A DNA stretch of 64,000 nucleotides, from assembly GCA_033557465.1 (NCBI GenBank), contig CM066043.1:107684278-107748277 (forward strand). The letters are read 5' to 3'. Within the stretch, counting starts at the first letter, position 1. Every line of letters begins with the position of its first letter. Shown here piece after piece: positions 22,692 to 34,355 of the stretch. The notes beneath the pieces are model-generated. The model was not told where the DNA came from, searched no databases, and was given only the letters and a program-made list of their open reading frames with translations. The stretch comes from Ichthyophis bannanicus (Eukaryota; Chordata; Amphibia; Gymnophiona; Ichthyophiidae). The translations under genes were made by a program, and so were the position numbers.

Positions 22692-23075
22692 CACGCAGGA
22701 TATACTTTTGAAACACAGTTTTGTTTGACAAGCTGAAAGAAAAAGCATTGCTTTTGTTTGTATAAACCTGTTTTGTTTGAACCCTGCATAACTAACAAAG
22801 ACTGTGAAGCATATCCAAGTTTTTGACCTATGTAAATACCTTATGTGAAAATCCTGAACAAGGTGAAAATCCTGTTGTCTTCATTTGAACCTTTTGTGGA
22901 TTAAGGGAATAAAACCCTATACTTTACCATTCACATGGCTTACACAACTATTCATTATGAAGAAAGGAACTACTAGTACCAGAATGCTTCTGGGCTAACC
23001 AAAGTTTCTACCTTCAATACAACAATAATGTCCACCCTGACTTTTAAGCACGTGGCTAAAGGGATGGGGTTGTGA
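22692..23075 (+). other. Possible LTR-like or 3'-UTR-like segment with poly(A) signal
   Basis: AT-rich sequence after the ORF stop includes GGAATAAAACCC (22,907-22,918) and repeated 'gtgaaaatcctg' phrases (22,845-22,856 and 22,864-22,875). It ends near a purine-rich run followed by 'ttgtgaca' (about 23,060-23,077). The look is that of an LTR or an element 3' end, but I find no partner copy in the window. Confidence 0.25.
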
Positions 23076-23084
23076 CACCGTACA

Positions 23085-23800
23085 TGTGTGACAGGGGGTG
23101 CGTATGTTTGTGTCTTTCTGTGTATCATGGAGACTGCCAGGGGCTACATACACACATGTGTATATGTGTGTATGTGCATGTATGTGTGTGTGTACATCAT
23201 GGGGACTATTAGGTGCTACATAACACACGTGTGTGAATGTCTGTGTATGTATGCATATGTGTGTCATGGGACCTGTTGAGGACTATGTGCATGTCTGTGT
23301 CATGTAGAGTGTCAAGTGTTGCATGCAGGTGTATCTGTGTGCCATGAGGAGTGTCAGGGTGTGAAATAACACACTTATTGTGTGAGAAAGTGAGATATTT
23401 CCCCTTCCTTCATTTGCATAATCATACATATCTGGGTGTGGAGGTGTGTGTGTGCATGGAGGAAGTGTTCAAAGAGAGATGATAAAGTGTGTCTCATTAT
23501 GAGAATAGGGGCTGTATGAGAAATCTTTATAACTAGTGTTGTCTATATATATGTCTCTCTTCAGACAGTGGATGTGTAGTGTGTGGTTGCAGTGCCTGTG
23601 TGTTTGCGCATCTGGTGCAGTGTGAGGGTGGGGTGCCTGTCTCCGTGTATGGGTGGTGCGGTGGTGGGGTTTCTGTGTGTGTGCATTTGAATGGGTCTGG
23701 TGCCTTTGTATATTTGTGTGTGTGTGGGCTGCGGGGGTGGGATGCCTCTGTGTATGTTTGTGTAGTGTGGGGAAGAGGTGGCAGTGTATGTGGTGCAGGA
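23085..23800. repeat. TG-rich microsatellite/minisatellite tract
   Basis: Two blocks (23,085-23,360 and 23,560-23,800) made of interrupted TG/TATG runs. The first has a phrase of about 60-70 bases ('catggagactgccaggggctacat', 'catggggactattaggtgctacat', 'catgggacctgttgaggactat') repeated with decay. ORFs rich in Cys/Val or His/Thr here are translations of the repeat. 23,800-24,130 is C/T-rich and unassigned. Confidence 0.8.
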
Positions 23801-24136
23801 GTAGGATGCCTGGGTATCTTCTGCTGGCGGTGGGGGCTGCGCTTTTCTCCCCTCTCTTCGACCTCCAACCCTTACAATCTTACACCCCTCCCTGCAGACC
23901 CTGCTGCATCTTCCCAACTCTGTTCCTTCCCAGCCTCTGTCTCTTTCTCCCCCCCCCCCTTGCCTTCTATTCCCTTCCCCCTATCTCTCTTTGCCAAATC
24001 TACTATCTCTTTAAATTTGCCCCTACCTCCTGTGCATCTGTGGCCCCAGTTCCTCTTCCGCGGTTTTCTCCTCCTCTTCGGCCTGCGGGACAGGCTGTTC
24101 CCATGGACACTTAACACCACTATGCTGCACGGCACC

Positions 24137-24180
24137 CTTGAAGATAAAGACCATATAGCCTATCAGTCTGCCCTTCCATA
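24137..24180 (-). mobile_element. CR1 3'-end scrap
   Basis: 'gataaagaccatatagcctatcagtctgcccttccat' corresponds to the last 40-odd bases before the terminal octamers of the CR1 copies at 15,476 and 29,986. Too short to say more. Confidence 0.5.
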
Positions 24181-24559
24181 CCAACATTGTAATTACGTAT
24201 TTCGATTAGCAGGGAGAAAAATCAGTTCTAAAATGATACAAGCAGTATGAGTAGTAAAAGTGATAATTTGTCTAAAAGTCAAAGTGCTCCCAAACAAACC
24301 AATCCAGAATGAAGAAGATGCAAATATCAACAGTATACTTCATTCCAATACCCCAGATGGAACAAAGGAAATTGTACTGTATGACTATGCTAATACGCTC
24401 AACTTGGTCTGAGATCCTTTTTCTCCTTTTTTAAGGATTTTGAATGATTATAGTGTATGATAACCCTGAGAGATTTCCTTTGCTCCACCAGAGATATCAA
24501 ACATTGTTTGTTGATATTAAAATTTACAGTGGACATTCCATCAGTAAATATGGCAGCAA

Positions 24560-25530
24560 TACTAGAATGAAAGCCTAAGACTACAGTGAATCTGGGTGAT
24601 ATTTTGTGTGAGACAGATAAGATATTGTTCGTGATAGAAGTTCATTACTTAGATATCATATTCGATTCTTGCCTTGCTATGAGATCTCAAATTAGGAATA
24701 CTGTTAGATTTCTTTGGTATAAGCTGAGAATGTTACGCAGAATGAAAAAATTCCTGTCAGAGATTTCCGTACTGTGCTGCAGAGCTTATTGTTCTCAGTA
24801 TTAGATTACTGTCATGTACTGTATGTTGGTTTGCCTGCTACACAGAAAAAGGCACTACAATGTGCACAGAATGTGGCAGCCTGTTTACAGACAGGAAGAC
24901 CGCACAGGGATCACGTTACCCGACCGCGCAGGGATCACATTACCCGACCACTCAGGGATCACATTATCCGATTTTTCATGTCTTTGAACTAGCTTCCTTT
25001 TGAGGAACATGCAAGATTTAAAGCAGCAATTTTAGTATTTAAGGTTTTGAGGAAATTAGATCTGGAGGACTAATTAGTTATTTACCTTCCCGTATGATAC
25101 GTTCCTCAATAGGGAATCAACTATGTTCCTGCGCTTAAGATAGTGCCAGGGAGTAGGACTCATGCAAGGATTTCGTCTGTGGCAGATCTAATATTTTGGA
25201 ATGCTTTGCCAATAACTATTAGTGAGGACTCCGCTCTGGCTCATTTTAGAAAACAAATTAAGACATATTTGTTTTCCAGGACAAAAGCTGCTAGAGAGCT
25301 GATTTTATGGAGTTTCCAGAGGAACTGTAGGAGGAATGGAGCAACAAATGCTAGAAATATTATTCATATTATTTTTATTCTCGTACTTGGAAAAGGATGT
25401 CTTCATGTATTTTATGATAGTATTATATGATTCTCTCCGATGTATACATATGAGTTATTTCAAATGTCGCACTGTAATCCTTCCAGAATATGAGATATGG
25501 CAGAATATAAAACATTTAAATAAATAACAT
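24560..25530 (+). mobile_element. L2-like LINE C-terminal half and 3' end
   Basis: Frames 24,586-24,804, 24,774-24,992 and 25,143-25,430 together show 'VHYLDIIFDSCLAMRSQI' (post-palm), 'FSVLDYCHVLYVGLPATQ', 'LQCAQNVAACLQTGRPHRDH', a degraded 'LHWLPFEE' position, 'ADLIFWNALPI' and 'FRKQIKTYLFSR'. The order is diagnostic of L2-type RT C-termini. The 3' end has 'gatatggcagaatataaaac' followed by ATTTAAATAAATAA (25,513-25,526). An 18-bp phrase near 24,905-24,975 ('cgcagggatcacattacccgac') is repeated three times, a local expansion. Frameshifted. Confidence 0.8.
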
Positions 25531-25589
25531 TTGAGATATCAGTCTTCAATAAAGTAGCCATTCTAAGAATAAACTCACATCAGTATTAA

Positions 25590-25900
25590 CTGTGTGGGGA
25601 GAGAATATAGGTAACACAAATCCCTCACCTTTTATGAAATATCAAGATAGCCTCTGAGAACAAGGTACTAAAATGAATACTGCGATGACATGTACTGACT
25701 ATCACAACAAATCCTCCCTTCCTATCTGTTCAGTAGTACACATAGTTCTGGGCACATAATTCTCTTAGCATCAGAGTATCAGCAGATATTAACCAAGTTT
25801 CTATTACGCTCACAAAATCAATCCATTTATTTATTATAAAATCATATATTACTTCAGCCTTATTTGACTCACCTCACATTAATAAGAGTAATATTGAGGT
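25590..25900 (-). mobile_element. L2-like LINE endonuclease N-terminal fragment
   Basis: The minus strand reads, with stops, 'VIYDFIINKWIDFVSVIETW' then 'LISADTLMLREL' (25,850-25,760), the DFL.ITETWL block at the start of L2/CR1-type endonucleases. Only this domain edge is present. 25,900-26,495 is unassigned GC-richer sequence with no terminal repeats I can find. Confidence 0.6.
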
Positions 25901-26499
25901 GGATACATACCTCAGCACTTCCTGGAAGATTTTCAGGCAAAAAGGGGGACGACGCACAAAGCAGATTCCTCACGAGCAGGACACGAGTAGCTTAGGGTGC
26001 TAAGATGTTGCGCCTAACGTGACAAAAGCTCTGAAACAATGGCACGTTAGGGGTTAACTGTTTGGAAAGCATTCTTCCAGTGGTTAATGAGGAGCCCTGT
26101 CCCTTAGTGGACACCACATTAGTGTGAATGCACTTAATTTCAACTACTGAGATGGCGTTAGGGGATCCCATGCTAATGCAGATAGCGCGTAGTGTGAACC
26201 CGGCCCTAACTGCGCTGAGCTCACCACACCCACTCTTTACCCATAACCCGCCCACTTGCAACACTACCGCAGCTTAGACATTGTGGGAATCATCCCGCGC
26301 TGTCATGGCCCTGAGCTAGCTAGCAATGCGCGTTCCAACACACATTCAGCGCATGCCAGAATACGCGGTGCCAGTCAGCAACCTTTGATAAAAGACCCCC
26401 TTAGAGTTAAATCTCCATACCTCCTCTTGGTCTTGGACATGCTCAGTTTGGTAGAGTCTCATATTTGCAAGCAAGAACCTATAAAAATACAAATAAATG

Positions 26500-26960
26500 G
26501 GTAAACTATTTCTTAAAAGCATAGTCAGGAGAAAGAGCGCACAGTATGGCAGTATCCCATTCATGAGGCTCATTGAACCATGTCTCTGTAATGACTACTA
26601 TGTCCAAGTCCATTTTCACCATCAGGACTTCCAGATTAGGAACATTATTGCCTACATTTTGAGCAATTGTGCTCATAGCCTTGCAGAAATTTTTGGATGG
26701 CTTGCTTGTATTTTGTATACTTTTTATTCCTGCCTCTTCTCCTTTGTTACTGATGAGTGAATTAAGATGATATCTCTCTATTTTCTGCACAGCTGTAATG
26801 CTTTTGCTAGGCATGACATCCTGAACTTGTTTTCTTTCGCCTGCCACACCCTTCCTCTAGTTTTTCACTTAGGATCCTTTTTCCTGCCATAGAAAGATGC
26901 AGTCCACTATGTGAGTATAGGCGCTTGTTGTTCCACCTATTGCCTCAGCTGCCTATATAT
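26500..26960 (-). mobile_element. CR1-type LINE ORF1/ORF2 junction fragment
   Basis: The frame 26,847-26,506 ends with 'NVGNNVPNLEVLMVKMDLDI' and 'VVITETWFNEPHEWDTAIL', which is the endonuclease N-terminus with the catalytic TETW intact. Upstream sequence to 26,960 probably corresponds to the end of ORF1. Same supergroup as the copies at 46,767 and 18,310. 26,961-28,070 has no gene; 27,780-28,060 is a degenerate 'gatggtggacaca'-type minisatellite. Confidence 0.7.
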
Positions 26961-28070
26961 CTAAACCCATCTTGTTTACACCAGGATTGGTGCAATGTAT
27001 TAAAGCTGCTTGCGCAAATGGGGAGCAGGGGGAGGAGCAGTAGAAGGATTCAATATGAATGCTGCCTGAACATATTGCTCTCCGGAAGATATGTTTAAAG
27101 ATCATGGGCCCGATATTGAGTTGGGATTGCTGTGCACAAAGATACAGGTAATTGCAGGAAGTGGCTCTTGACTCTTCTTCCCCAGTTAAGATTGCTTGGG
27201 GCCAAATATGGCATTCTCTGTTCTGCCCTTATGAGGGTAACACTTTATAATGGCACCTGTACTTTTTAGACCCCTCTACATTGCAAGATTTCTCAACTAG
27301 AGGTCTGGTGCAGTAATGGACATTAAATGCTGTCAAGAGGACTTTTGCCCACCCTAATTGCAGCAAGGGTATTACTTATGTGCTGCTAGTTTGAAATTGA
27401 GAGAACATAGTAGCATAGTATAAGACGGCAGGTATTTGATTATATGATCCACCAGTAGTTTTCTCCCTGAGAAATGAGGCTTGATGTGTTTTAGGCATGT
27501 GCATTGTTTTTTTCATGAACAGAAAAATCAGTGAAAATTGTGATTTTATGGTTCACTGCAGGGCCAACTAACTGAATGTGCATGCTCATGAAATTTTACA
27601 GAATTGCCATCTGTGAACTTTGTTTCTGTCATGTGCTTGTGTGTGCCCAGACATACTAGAGTCAATCTTGGATGGGGAGAAGAACAAGGAGGGGTGACCA
27701 GCAGCAAGCATGAGACACTTCATCCAGTTGTGCTGCAAATCCTTGACATGAGGTAGGGGGGCATAGGGGGGTAGAGGACAGATACTGCACACAGATGGTG
27801 GACTCAGTATAAGGACTGAAATCAGATGTTGGACACGACGTGGGAGGTGGACAGATGGTAGACACAGGAAAAGGGGTGGTGGGCAGATGGTGGATGGAGG
27901 ATGAAGTGGTGATCAAATGCTGGATATGGTAGGGTAGATGGTGAATATGGGGTGGAGCAGAGGATCAGTGCTGGACACACAATAGAAGGGATGGGCTGAT
28001 GCTGAGATAGGGGAGAGACGTAGGGGAGATGCTAGACATGGGGGGAGGATACAGAAAGGGAGGGGGAATA

Positions 28071-28560
28071 GTCTTTGAGTAGAAAAAAATAAACTTCTTT
28101 ATAGTGACCTTTACAAAGAAGCTTTCCAGTTAGGAAGCACAAGTATAAATAGATCAGTCAGAGCTCTGTGATTCTCACTCTTGAAGGATTAGCAAAAGAG
28201 ACTGCTACAGCTGGAAGAAGATCTGCACTTGTAAGAATTTATCTTCTGGGATATACTCCAAATCTTGGGGAAAAGGGAATTCTTTGGGTTAAAGCTGATA
28301 AATCTATATATTTTAGAATTCAGTATTTTTGCTGAGTCAGTCAGGTCTTAGTACCACCAGAGAGCCTTTCATTGAAATCAAAAAGTATAGCTTGGCATAG
28401 AAAGTAAAATAGAGTAAATAGTCACTGAAGAATAGAGAGCTTTTTATTTAAATCAAATCAGAATATATGCTTAGCATACAAGTAGAATAAATAGTCTCTG
28501 AGTAGAAAGAAATAAACTTGTTTCTAGTGACCTTTACAAAGAGGCCTTCCAGTTAGGAGG
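28071..28560. repeat. Pair of 67-bp direct repeats 423 bp apart
   Basis: 28,071-28,137 and 28,494-28,560 are alike over their whole length ('gagtagaaa.aaataaact', 'agtgacctttacaaag', 'ttccagttagga'). The segment between them has no coding signal. Could be a decayed tandem array, a small LTR-like pair or a satellite. I do not recognise it. Confidence 0.55.
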
Positions 28561-28734
28561 CAAAAGATCTGTGAAGTTGTCTTAAATAGGTATTAAAGCC
28601 AAGCGACAGATCAAAGGGGCAATTCGAAAGGCCCCCTCTCTCAAATCAAGGGCTATGTGAATCACCCAGGAAATTGGTACGGCTTTATTTTAGAAGCATA
28701 GGTCAAGGCACTGTGTAGCAAGCCAGCTTTTATT

Positions 28735-29337
28735 AAGTCAGTGTGCAGTTCTTGTCGCCATATCTTAAAAAGGATACAGCAGAATTAGAAAAGTTACAGA
28801 AAAGAGCAACAAAAATGGTAAAAAGGATGGAAGGATATCCCTATGAGGAGATGTTTAAAAGGTTAGGGCTCTTCAACCTAGAAAAGAGACGACTGAGGGG
28901 AGATATGATGGAGATATATAAATTAATGAATGGAGTGGAACGGGTAAATGTAGATTGATTGTTTATGCCATCAAAAAATAGAAAGACTAGGGGACATGTA
29001 ATGAAGCTACAATGTAACCCATTTAAGACTAATAAGAGAAAATATTTTATCACTCAATGTGTAATCAAACTCTGAAATTTGTTACGAGGATGTAGTAAAA
29101 GCTATTAGTGTAGCTGAGTTTAAAAAACGTTTGGACAAGTTCCTGGAGGAAAGGTCCATAAATCATTATTAAATAGGACTCTGAAAATCCACTGCTTGCC
29201 CCACTAAAAGCATTGTGGAACCTGTATGGTTTTTTTGGGAAACTGCTAGTTTGGCCACTGTTGGAAACAGGACACTGAGCTTGATGGACCTTGGTCTAAC
29301 CCAGTATGGCATATCTTATGTTGTTATGTTTTAATGC
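28735..29337 (+). mobile_element. CR1/L3-type LINE 3' end
   Basis: The frame from 28,743 begins in the RT C-terminus: 'YLKKDTAELEKLQKRATKMV', 'YPYEEMFKRLGLFNLEKRRL', 'RGDMMEIYKLMNGVERVNVD', then 'RGHVMKLQCNPFKTNKRKYF'. The 3' UTR has 'gagcttgatggaccttggtctaaccca' and ends with TTATGTTGTTATGTT (29,320-29,334), an octamer-like end seen in vertebrate CR1/L3 elements. It is a different subfamily from the 'RMESVQRVATK' copies. 29,338-29,900 is purine-rich, GA-dominated DNA without a gene. Confidence 0.8.
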
Positions 29338-29901
29338 TGGACATGGATAGAATGGGATGAAAAAAGGAGGGAGGCACTGGATGGGGAGAGAGAGATAGAA
29401 GGGAACATACTGAACAGGGGAGGAGCGAAGGGGAGAGATGGCAGACGTGGGGAGGGGAAAGGGGGGAGTTAATAAAAGACTGGGGAATAAGAGGCTGGGG
29501 AAGAATAGAGAGATGGAGAGTAAAAGAGCTGTATTAAGAGATGAAAGTGGTAGGTAGATGCCGCAAAGAGAGGGAGATTGAGGACTGGATGGTAAGAAGA
29601 ATGAGTGAGAACCAAGTTGAGAGAGAAATTAATAAATGGAAGAAAGCTGAAAGGAAAAGATCAATGTTAGAGATGGAAAGAAGTGAAGAAGGCAGGAGGG
29701 GAGAGATACAGCTGATGGACTGGAGATCCTAGAAAGCAAGCTAAGAGAAGAAAGAGGAAAGAGGTACCAGAGACTGGGATCAACATGATAAGAGAATAAA
29801 ATGGTAAGACAATAATGACAGAAAAACACATCTTATTTTCAATTTAGTAATTGGAATATGTTAATCTTCAGAATTTACATATTCTGTGTTTATATTTTTG
29901 T

Positions 29902-29985
29902 ATACATAGAAACATGACGACAGAAAAAGACCACATGCCCTATCTAGTCTGTCCTTCCATATCAACAACTACAACAGCCCCCTTA
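29902..29985 (-). mobile_element. CR1 3'-end fragment next to a longer copy
   Basis: The last about 84 bp of the same CR1 family ('gacgacagaaaaagaccacat', 'ctatctagtctgtccttcc') stand alone directly beside the 3' end of the next copy, same orientation. Either a very short 5'-truncated insertion or a duplication of the end. Confidence 0.75.
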
Positions 29986-31180
29986 TAGAAACATAGAAAC
30001 ATAGAAATATGACGACAGAAAAAGACCACATGGCCTATCTAGTCTGTCCTTCCATAACAACTACAACAGTCCACTTTTTGCCTTTAGAGATCCTCTGTGT
30101 TGGTCCCATGCTTTCTTGAATTCAGTTACTGTCCTCATCTCTACCACCTCCACTGGGAGACTATTCCACGGATACACTACTCTTTCCGTAAAGAAATTTC
30201 CGCATATCACTCCTGAATCTATCTCCCTTCACCCTCATCCCATGTCCCCTCGTAGCAGAACTTGCTTTCAATTGAAAGAGGCTCTCTCCCTGAACATTTA
30301 TGCCACGGAGGTATTTAAACATCTCAATCATATCACCTCTATCCCGCCTTTCCTCTAAGGTGTACATATTAAGATCCCTAAGTCTGTCCTCATATGCTTT
30401 ATAATGAAGACCACTAATAATCTTAGTAGCCACCCTCTGCACCGACTCCATCCTGTTCACATACTTTTGAAGGTGCGGTCTCCAGAATTGCACACCATAC
30501 TCCAAATGAGGTCGCACCAAAGACTTATACAGAAGCACTATCACCTCCTTTTTTTCTGCTAGCCATTCCTCTCCGTATGCACCCAAGCATCCTTCTAGCT
30601 TTTGCCGTCGCCTTTTCTACCTGTTTAGCTACTTTAAGATCATCAGACACAACCACGCCTAGGTCCCGCTCTTCTTTAGTGGACAAAAGTACTTCACCCC
30701 CTATACTATATTGCTCCCTTGGATTGCTGCAGCCCAAATGCATGACCTTACATTTTTTAACATTAAATCCCAGCTGCCAAATTCTAGAACATTCCTCAAG
30801 TTTAGCTAGATCCCTCCTCATGTTATCTACACCTTCCTGGGTGTCTTCTCTATTGCAGATTTTGTTATCATCCGCAAAGAGGCAAACCTTACCCGACAGC
30901 CCTTCCGCTATATCACTAAAAAAGATGTTAAAAAGAATCGGACAAGGACAGATCCCTGGGGCACACCACTGGTAACATCCTTCTCCTCAGAGTGAGCTCC
31001 ATTTACCTGTACTCTGTCACCTCCCACCCAACCAATTTCTAACCCAAGCAGTAACTTTAGGGTCCATCCCTAGGGTGCTCAGTTTGTTTATAAGTCGTCT
31101 GTGAAGAACAGTGTCAAAGGCTTTACTGAAATCCAAATACACCACATCTAGGGCTCTCCCTCGGTCCAACTCCCTGTAAG
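29986..31180 (-). mobile_element. CR1-type LINE, RT to 3' end
   Basis: From 31,180 down: the end of RT motif A region ('ALDVVYLDFSKAFDTV' positions at 31,165-31,100), motif B/C with 'ADDNKICN' (about 30,880-30,860), 'GFNVKKCKVMHLGCSN' (30,765-30,720), 'TKEERDLGVVVSDDLKVAKQ', 'HLEYGVQFWRPHLQKY', 'RMESVQRVATKIISGL' and 'MFKYLRGINVQGESLF'. The 3' end has tandem ATAGAAAC octamers (29,986-30,010). 5'-truncated at 31,180; frameshifted. 31,181-32,700 shows no gene or element I recognise. Confidence 0.85.
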
Positions 31181-32811
31181 TAAGGGGCATTTGCATCTTT
31201 TTCTATTTCTTTATTGTTGGCTTTATGAGGTTTCAATACATAAATCCAATGCATTTTCCTAGCAAAAAAGGTGCTGATACACATGCAGGTTTCTTTTTAT
31301 TAGTACATGAGGACCATGGGTCAATTTTAGCAGGCAATGAAAAAGGTGCCGTTAGTACCACTGAGTACCCCCTCCAAAAAAGCCCTGCATAATCCTGTTT
31401 TCAGTTTGTGGTAATTTGTTCTGTCCTTTGTGAGGATCTATCTATATTCTGTTAGCAGGGGGTTTCTATATAGTAATCTGGCTTGTTCAGTTTTCCAAAT
31501 AGATTTATGGATGTTCTAGGGCCCACTGCAGTATTTACGGTGCTGGTTATCTGGGTAGGCTCCTTGTGGGAGTTTTGGAAGTTGATGCTGCTATGGCATG
31601 GTAGATTTCCTCTGTAGGTCCTGAGTGATCTTTGTAAGTTATTGTATTACTTCATAATATGTCCAGTACTAGTGAGGGTGTATTTTACTGTTACTGAGAT
31701 GATATCGGAGTCAAATTAATTTTTGTATGTCAAGTTCTATGGGGAAATATTCTAGTTCTGCAGTGCACCCATTATGGGGGGAGGAGTTTCTTTGGAAGCA
31801 GAATATATGTTTAAAAACGTAAAAATGAGAACAACAGCACAGTTTGTAACACCAGAATAAAATTAGTTATAATGATATTTTGGTGTTATAAACTGCTCTG
31901 CGGTTCTCGCTTCTTGTTTCTGCTCCTTGGTGTGTGATCGCCTTGCATCGTCGTTGTTTTTTGAAGAATATATATTTACATTTAATACCATTCTGGTCCA
32001 CTGTGTAGTGTCAGAGTTGTTATGTTTTATCTCAGGTTCCCAGGCTACATAATTAAACTGCAACAATATTTGCTGTATATAAACAGCATTGCAACATTTA
32101 AAAATAATTCTATAGACTAGGAGTATATTGTTTTCTTTATTGTTGGGGCAACCGCATGATCAGAATTTGATGGAGGGGACCTCGTGTTCCCTGACTAGAG
32201 CTCTGGGAAGGCCCCTCCATTTTGTGTGATAGGGGTAAGGGGAGCACCAGCTGATATCTTGCCTCAGGCAGCAGATTGTTTTGAGTTACCCCTGGCTCTC
32301 TGCCTTTAGTATCTTGCTGTGTTTTTGACAGTTTGCACTGCAATCTCTCCAGAACGGTGCCCATTTCCAGTCACTACCTTTCACCGCCCTCCCCCCCCTC
32401 CCCCCCATGAAAAAAGCAAGAAAAATAAACAGGAAATTTTAAAAAAGAACTGAAATGCAGGTGCTTGTGCAGGGCGCCCTGGACTGTTGCTATGCTCTTT
32501 ACATCTGTCTGTCCAAATGGTCAGTTCGCAGAATGCAGCTGCCTGGCATAGGGATAATGTGGCCCCCCTTTTGCGGCAGCTGTGCTAGCTCCACATACTT
32601 CAGCGATGCTTCTTTAAACTTTTAGTGGTTATTTTTCACGTGCTCCATGAGGGTCACCTGGGATACCTTCAAGGCCTATGGGCTTGGTACGAGACCATGA
32701 GGGCGTTTAAATCACAGGCAGGCCCGGCCATCCATTGTGTGAGAATGTTGTTCACACAGGGCCCCACGCTTCAGGAGGTCCGGCGCGAACTTTATTCTGC
32801 TCAGTTTGCAG

Positions 32812-33082
32812 GGCCAGCTTCAGAAGGAGCTAGGGAGGCCCGAGGCCCCAGCTCACCTCTGCATAGTTGCTGAAGAGCGGCATGTTCCTTTCTCCAGCAG
32901 TTGTGTTCTCGTGAAGAGCACTGAGTGCCGGGAAACAGGAAAAACCCTTTAACCTTTCCCGGCTCTCAGCACGCTTAATGAGAGCACAGCGGGAGTGAAG
33001 GAACATGCTGCTCTTCACTCCAGCGTTGTGCAGAGGTGAGCTGGGGCTTCAGGCCTCCCCAGTTTCCTCTGAAGCTGCTCAG
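32812..33082. repeat. Long imperfect palindrome in copy A
   Basis: Outer arms 'agcttcaga..gag.tagggagg' (32,817) and its complement at 33,052-33,078, inner arms 'cccagctcacctctgca' (32,847) and 'tgcagaggtgagctggg' (33,029-33,045), and core 'gaagagc..catgttccttt' with its complement 'gaacatgctgctcttc' (33,001-33,016). The transcript would fold into one long hairpin. Confidence 0.8.
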
Positions 33083-33109
33083 AAAGGCACGAGGCTCTTT
33101 GGAGGGGGG

Positions 33110-33620
33110 TTAGGATAGGACTGAAAGTAGGCTGATGGGGGGGACTTGGCCTAGAAATGGGCTGATGGGGAGGCTTGGACTGGAAATGGACTGATGGGGG
33201 CCTAGGATAGGATTAGAAATGGCTGATGGGGGCTAGGATTGGAAATGGGTTGATGGGGGGGCTAGGATAAGACTGGAAATGGCTGATAGGGGGAGCTTGG
33301 ACTAGAAATGGGCTGATGGGGGCGGACTGGAAATGGGATGATAGGGGCTTGGACTGGAAATGGGATGATGGGGCCTTGGACTGGAAATGGATTGATGGGG
33401 GGCTTGGACTGGAAATGGCTGATGGGGGGCTAGGATTGGACTAAAAATGGCTGATGGGGGGTTAGGATTGGAAATAGGCTAATGGGAGGGGGACTAGGAC
33501 TGAAAATGGACTGATGCGGGGAATGGGAGAATGGGAATAGAAGGGAGCGGATGCTGGGTGGGGCTGGAACTAGAAGGGAGCTAATGTTGGGGGAGGACTA
33601 GAAGGGGATGGTGAGTAAGG
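33110..33620 (+). repeat. Minisatellite, unit of about 25-32 bp
   Basis: About 16 irregular units built on 'ggactggaaatgggctgatggggg', with unit length drifting. The complement occurs in copy B (43,500-43,880), so the array is part of the transposed unit and expanded separately in each copy. Confidence 0.85.
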
Positions 33621-33969
33621 ATGGAGAGTGGAAAAGATATTTTGTGTGGGAGGGAAGAAAAATCTGTTTAGCTTTTGGGGCTCCCAGTTTAATTATTTTT
33701 TCCCTATTTCTAAATAGTGCTGTTATGATACGACGGGTTTGCTATGGGTTCTAAATGGTCAGTGTTTATAGTACTTCCTAATGTGCCTGGCGGTTGGCAC
33801 TGAAGTATAGTAATGTAGAAATCTGGTAGTCTTTCTTTATCCATACACTCATTAAGAGTCACGTTTACTAAAAAGTAGAGCAGGTTAACATTATGCAAAG
33901 TTATGCAAATGAGGCCCCTTACACAAATTAGGCTCGCAATGAGTCTCCGTACAGGACCTGCATCCCCTT

Positions 33970-34355
33970 TGGGCCACCCCTGATCACAGGACCACCTGCT
34001 GGAGGTCCTCGGCCTAGGTGAGGTTCGGTCAGTATAGGGGAGTGAGTCATGGAACGCGCTGCCTTTGGAATTGCAAGCAATTGGCAGTCTGCTTCTTTTC
34101 TTTAAGCTGCTGAAGACAGTCCTTTTCTCTGGTGGATGACGAAGGGTAGGGCAGTGTGGGTTGGTCTGTGGGGCCAGGCTGTTCTGCTTCTTCGTATTTG
34201 GGGTGCTTTGTTTTTGTGGGTTGGCTTTGGGGTTTAAGAGGGGTGCAGAGTGGGCTCCATTGTTTGTGAATTGTATTTCTTTGTTTTTGAATGTAGACCT
34301 CGTTGATTGGCTTTGGTCAGAACGGGGTTTAAACCACAATAAATAAATATAAAAG
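33970..34355 (+). mobile_element. L2-like LINE 3' end
   Basis: Plus strand shows 'WNALPLELQAIGSLLLFFKLL' type C-terminal text (34,050-34,115, slightly degraded), then GT-rich 3' sequence and a tail 'gtttaaaccacaataaataaat' (34,326-34,347). The grammar matches the other AATAAATA-tailed LINE ends here. 5'-truncated. Confidence 0.6.

Larger units (their letters stand above)
32705..33850 (+). mobile_element. Unnamed palindrome-minisatellite repeat, copy A
   Basis: Order on the plus strand: a 'ccatccattgtgtgag.atgttgttcacacaggg' lead (32,729-32,763), a 270-bp imperfect palindrome (32,812-33,082), a GA/TG-rich minisatellite (33,110-33,620), 'agatattttgtgtgggaggg' (33,635-33,654), and an end with 'atagtaatgtagaaatctggta' (33,808-33,829). 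The same blocks occur in reverse order and complement at 42,280-44,312. Copy A lacks about 0.6 kb present in copy B near 'cccagtttaattatt'. No ORF looks genuine. A non-autonomous transposon is likely; the class is unknown. Confidence 0.6.

Noticed and set aside
22370..22798. 142-codon minus-strand ORF opposite the 21.6-kb ORF
   Set aside because: It is the shadow of the longer plus-strand frame and shows no motif of its own.
23533..24250. Several overlapping ORFs of 80-220 codons rich in Cys/Val/Gly or His/Thr/Pro
   Set aside because: They translate interrupted TG/CA repeats and C/T-rich DNA on both strands; composition, not a gene, explains their openness.
25990..26410. Possible MITE with CpG-rich interior
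   Set aside because: I could not find matching terminal inverted repeats or a target duplication.
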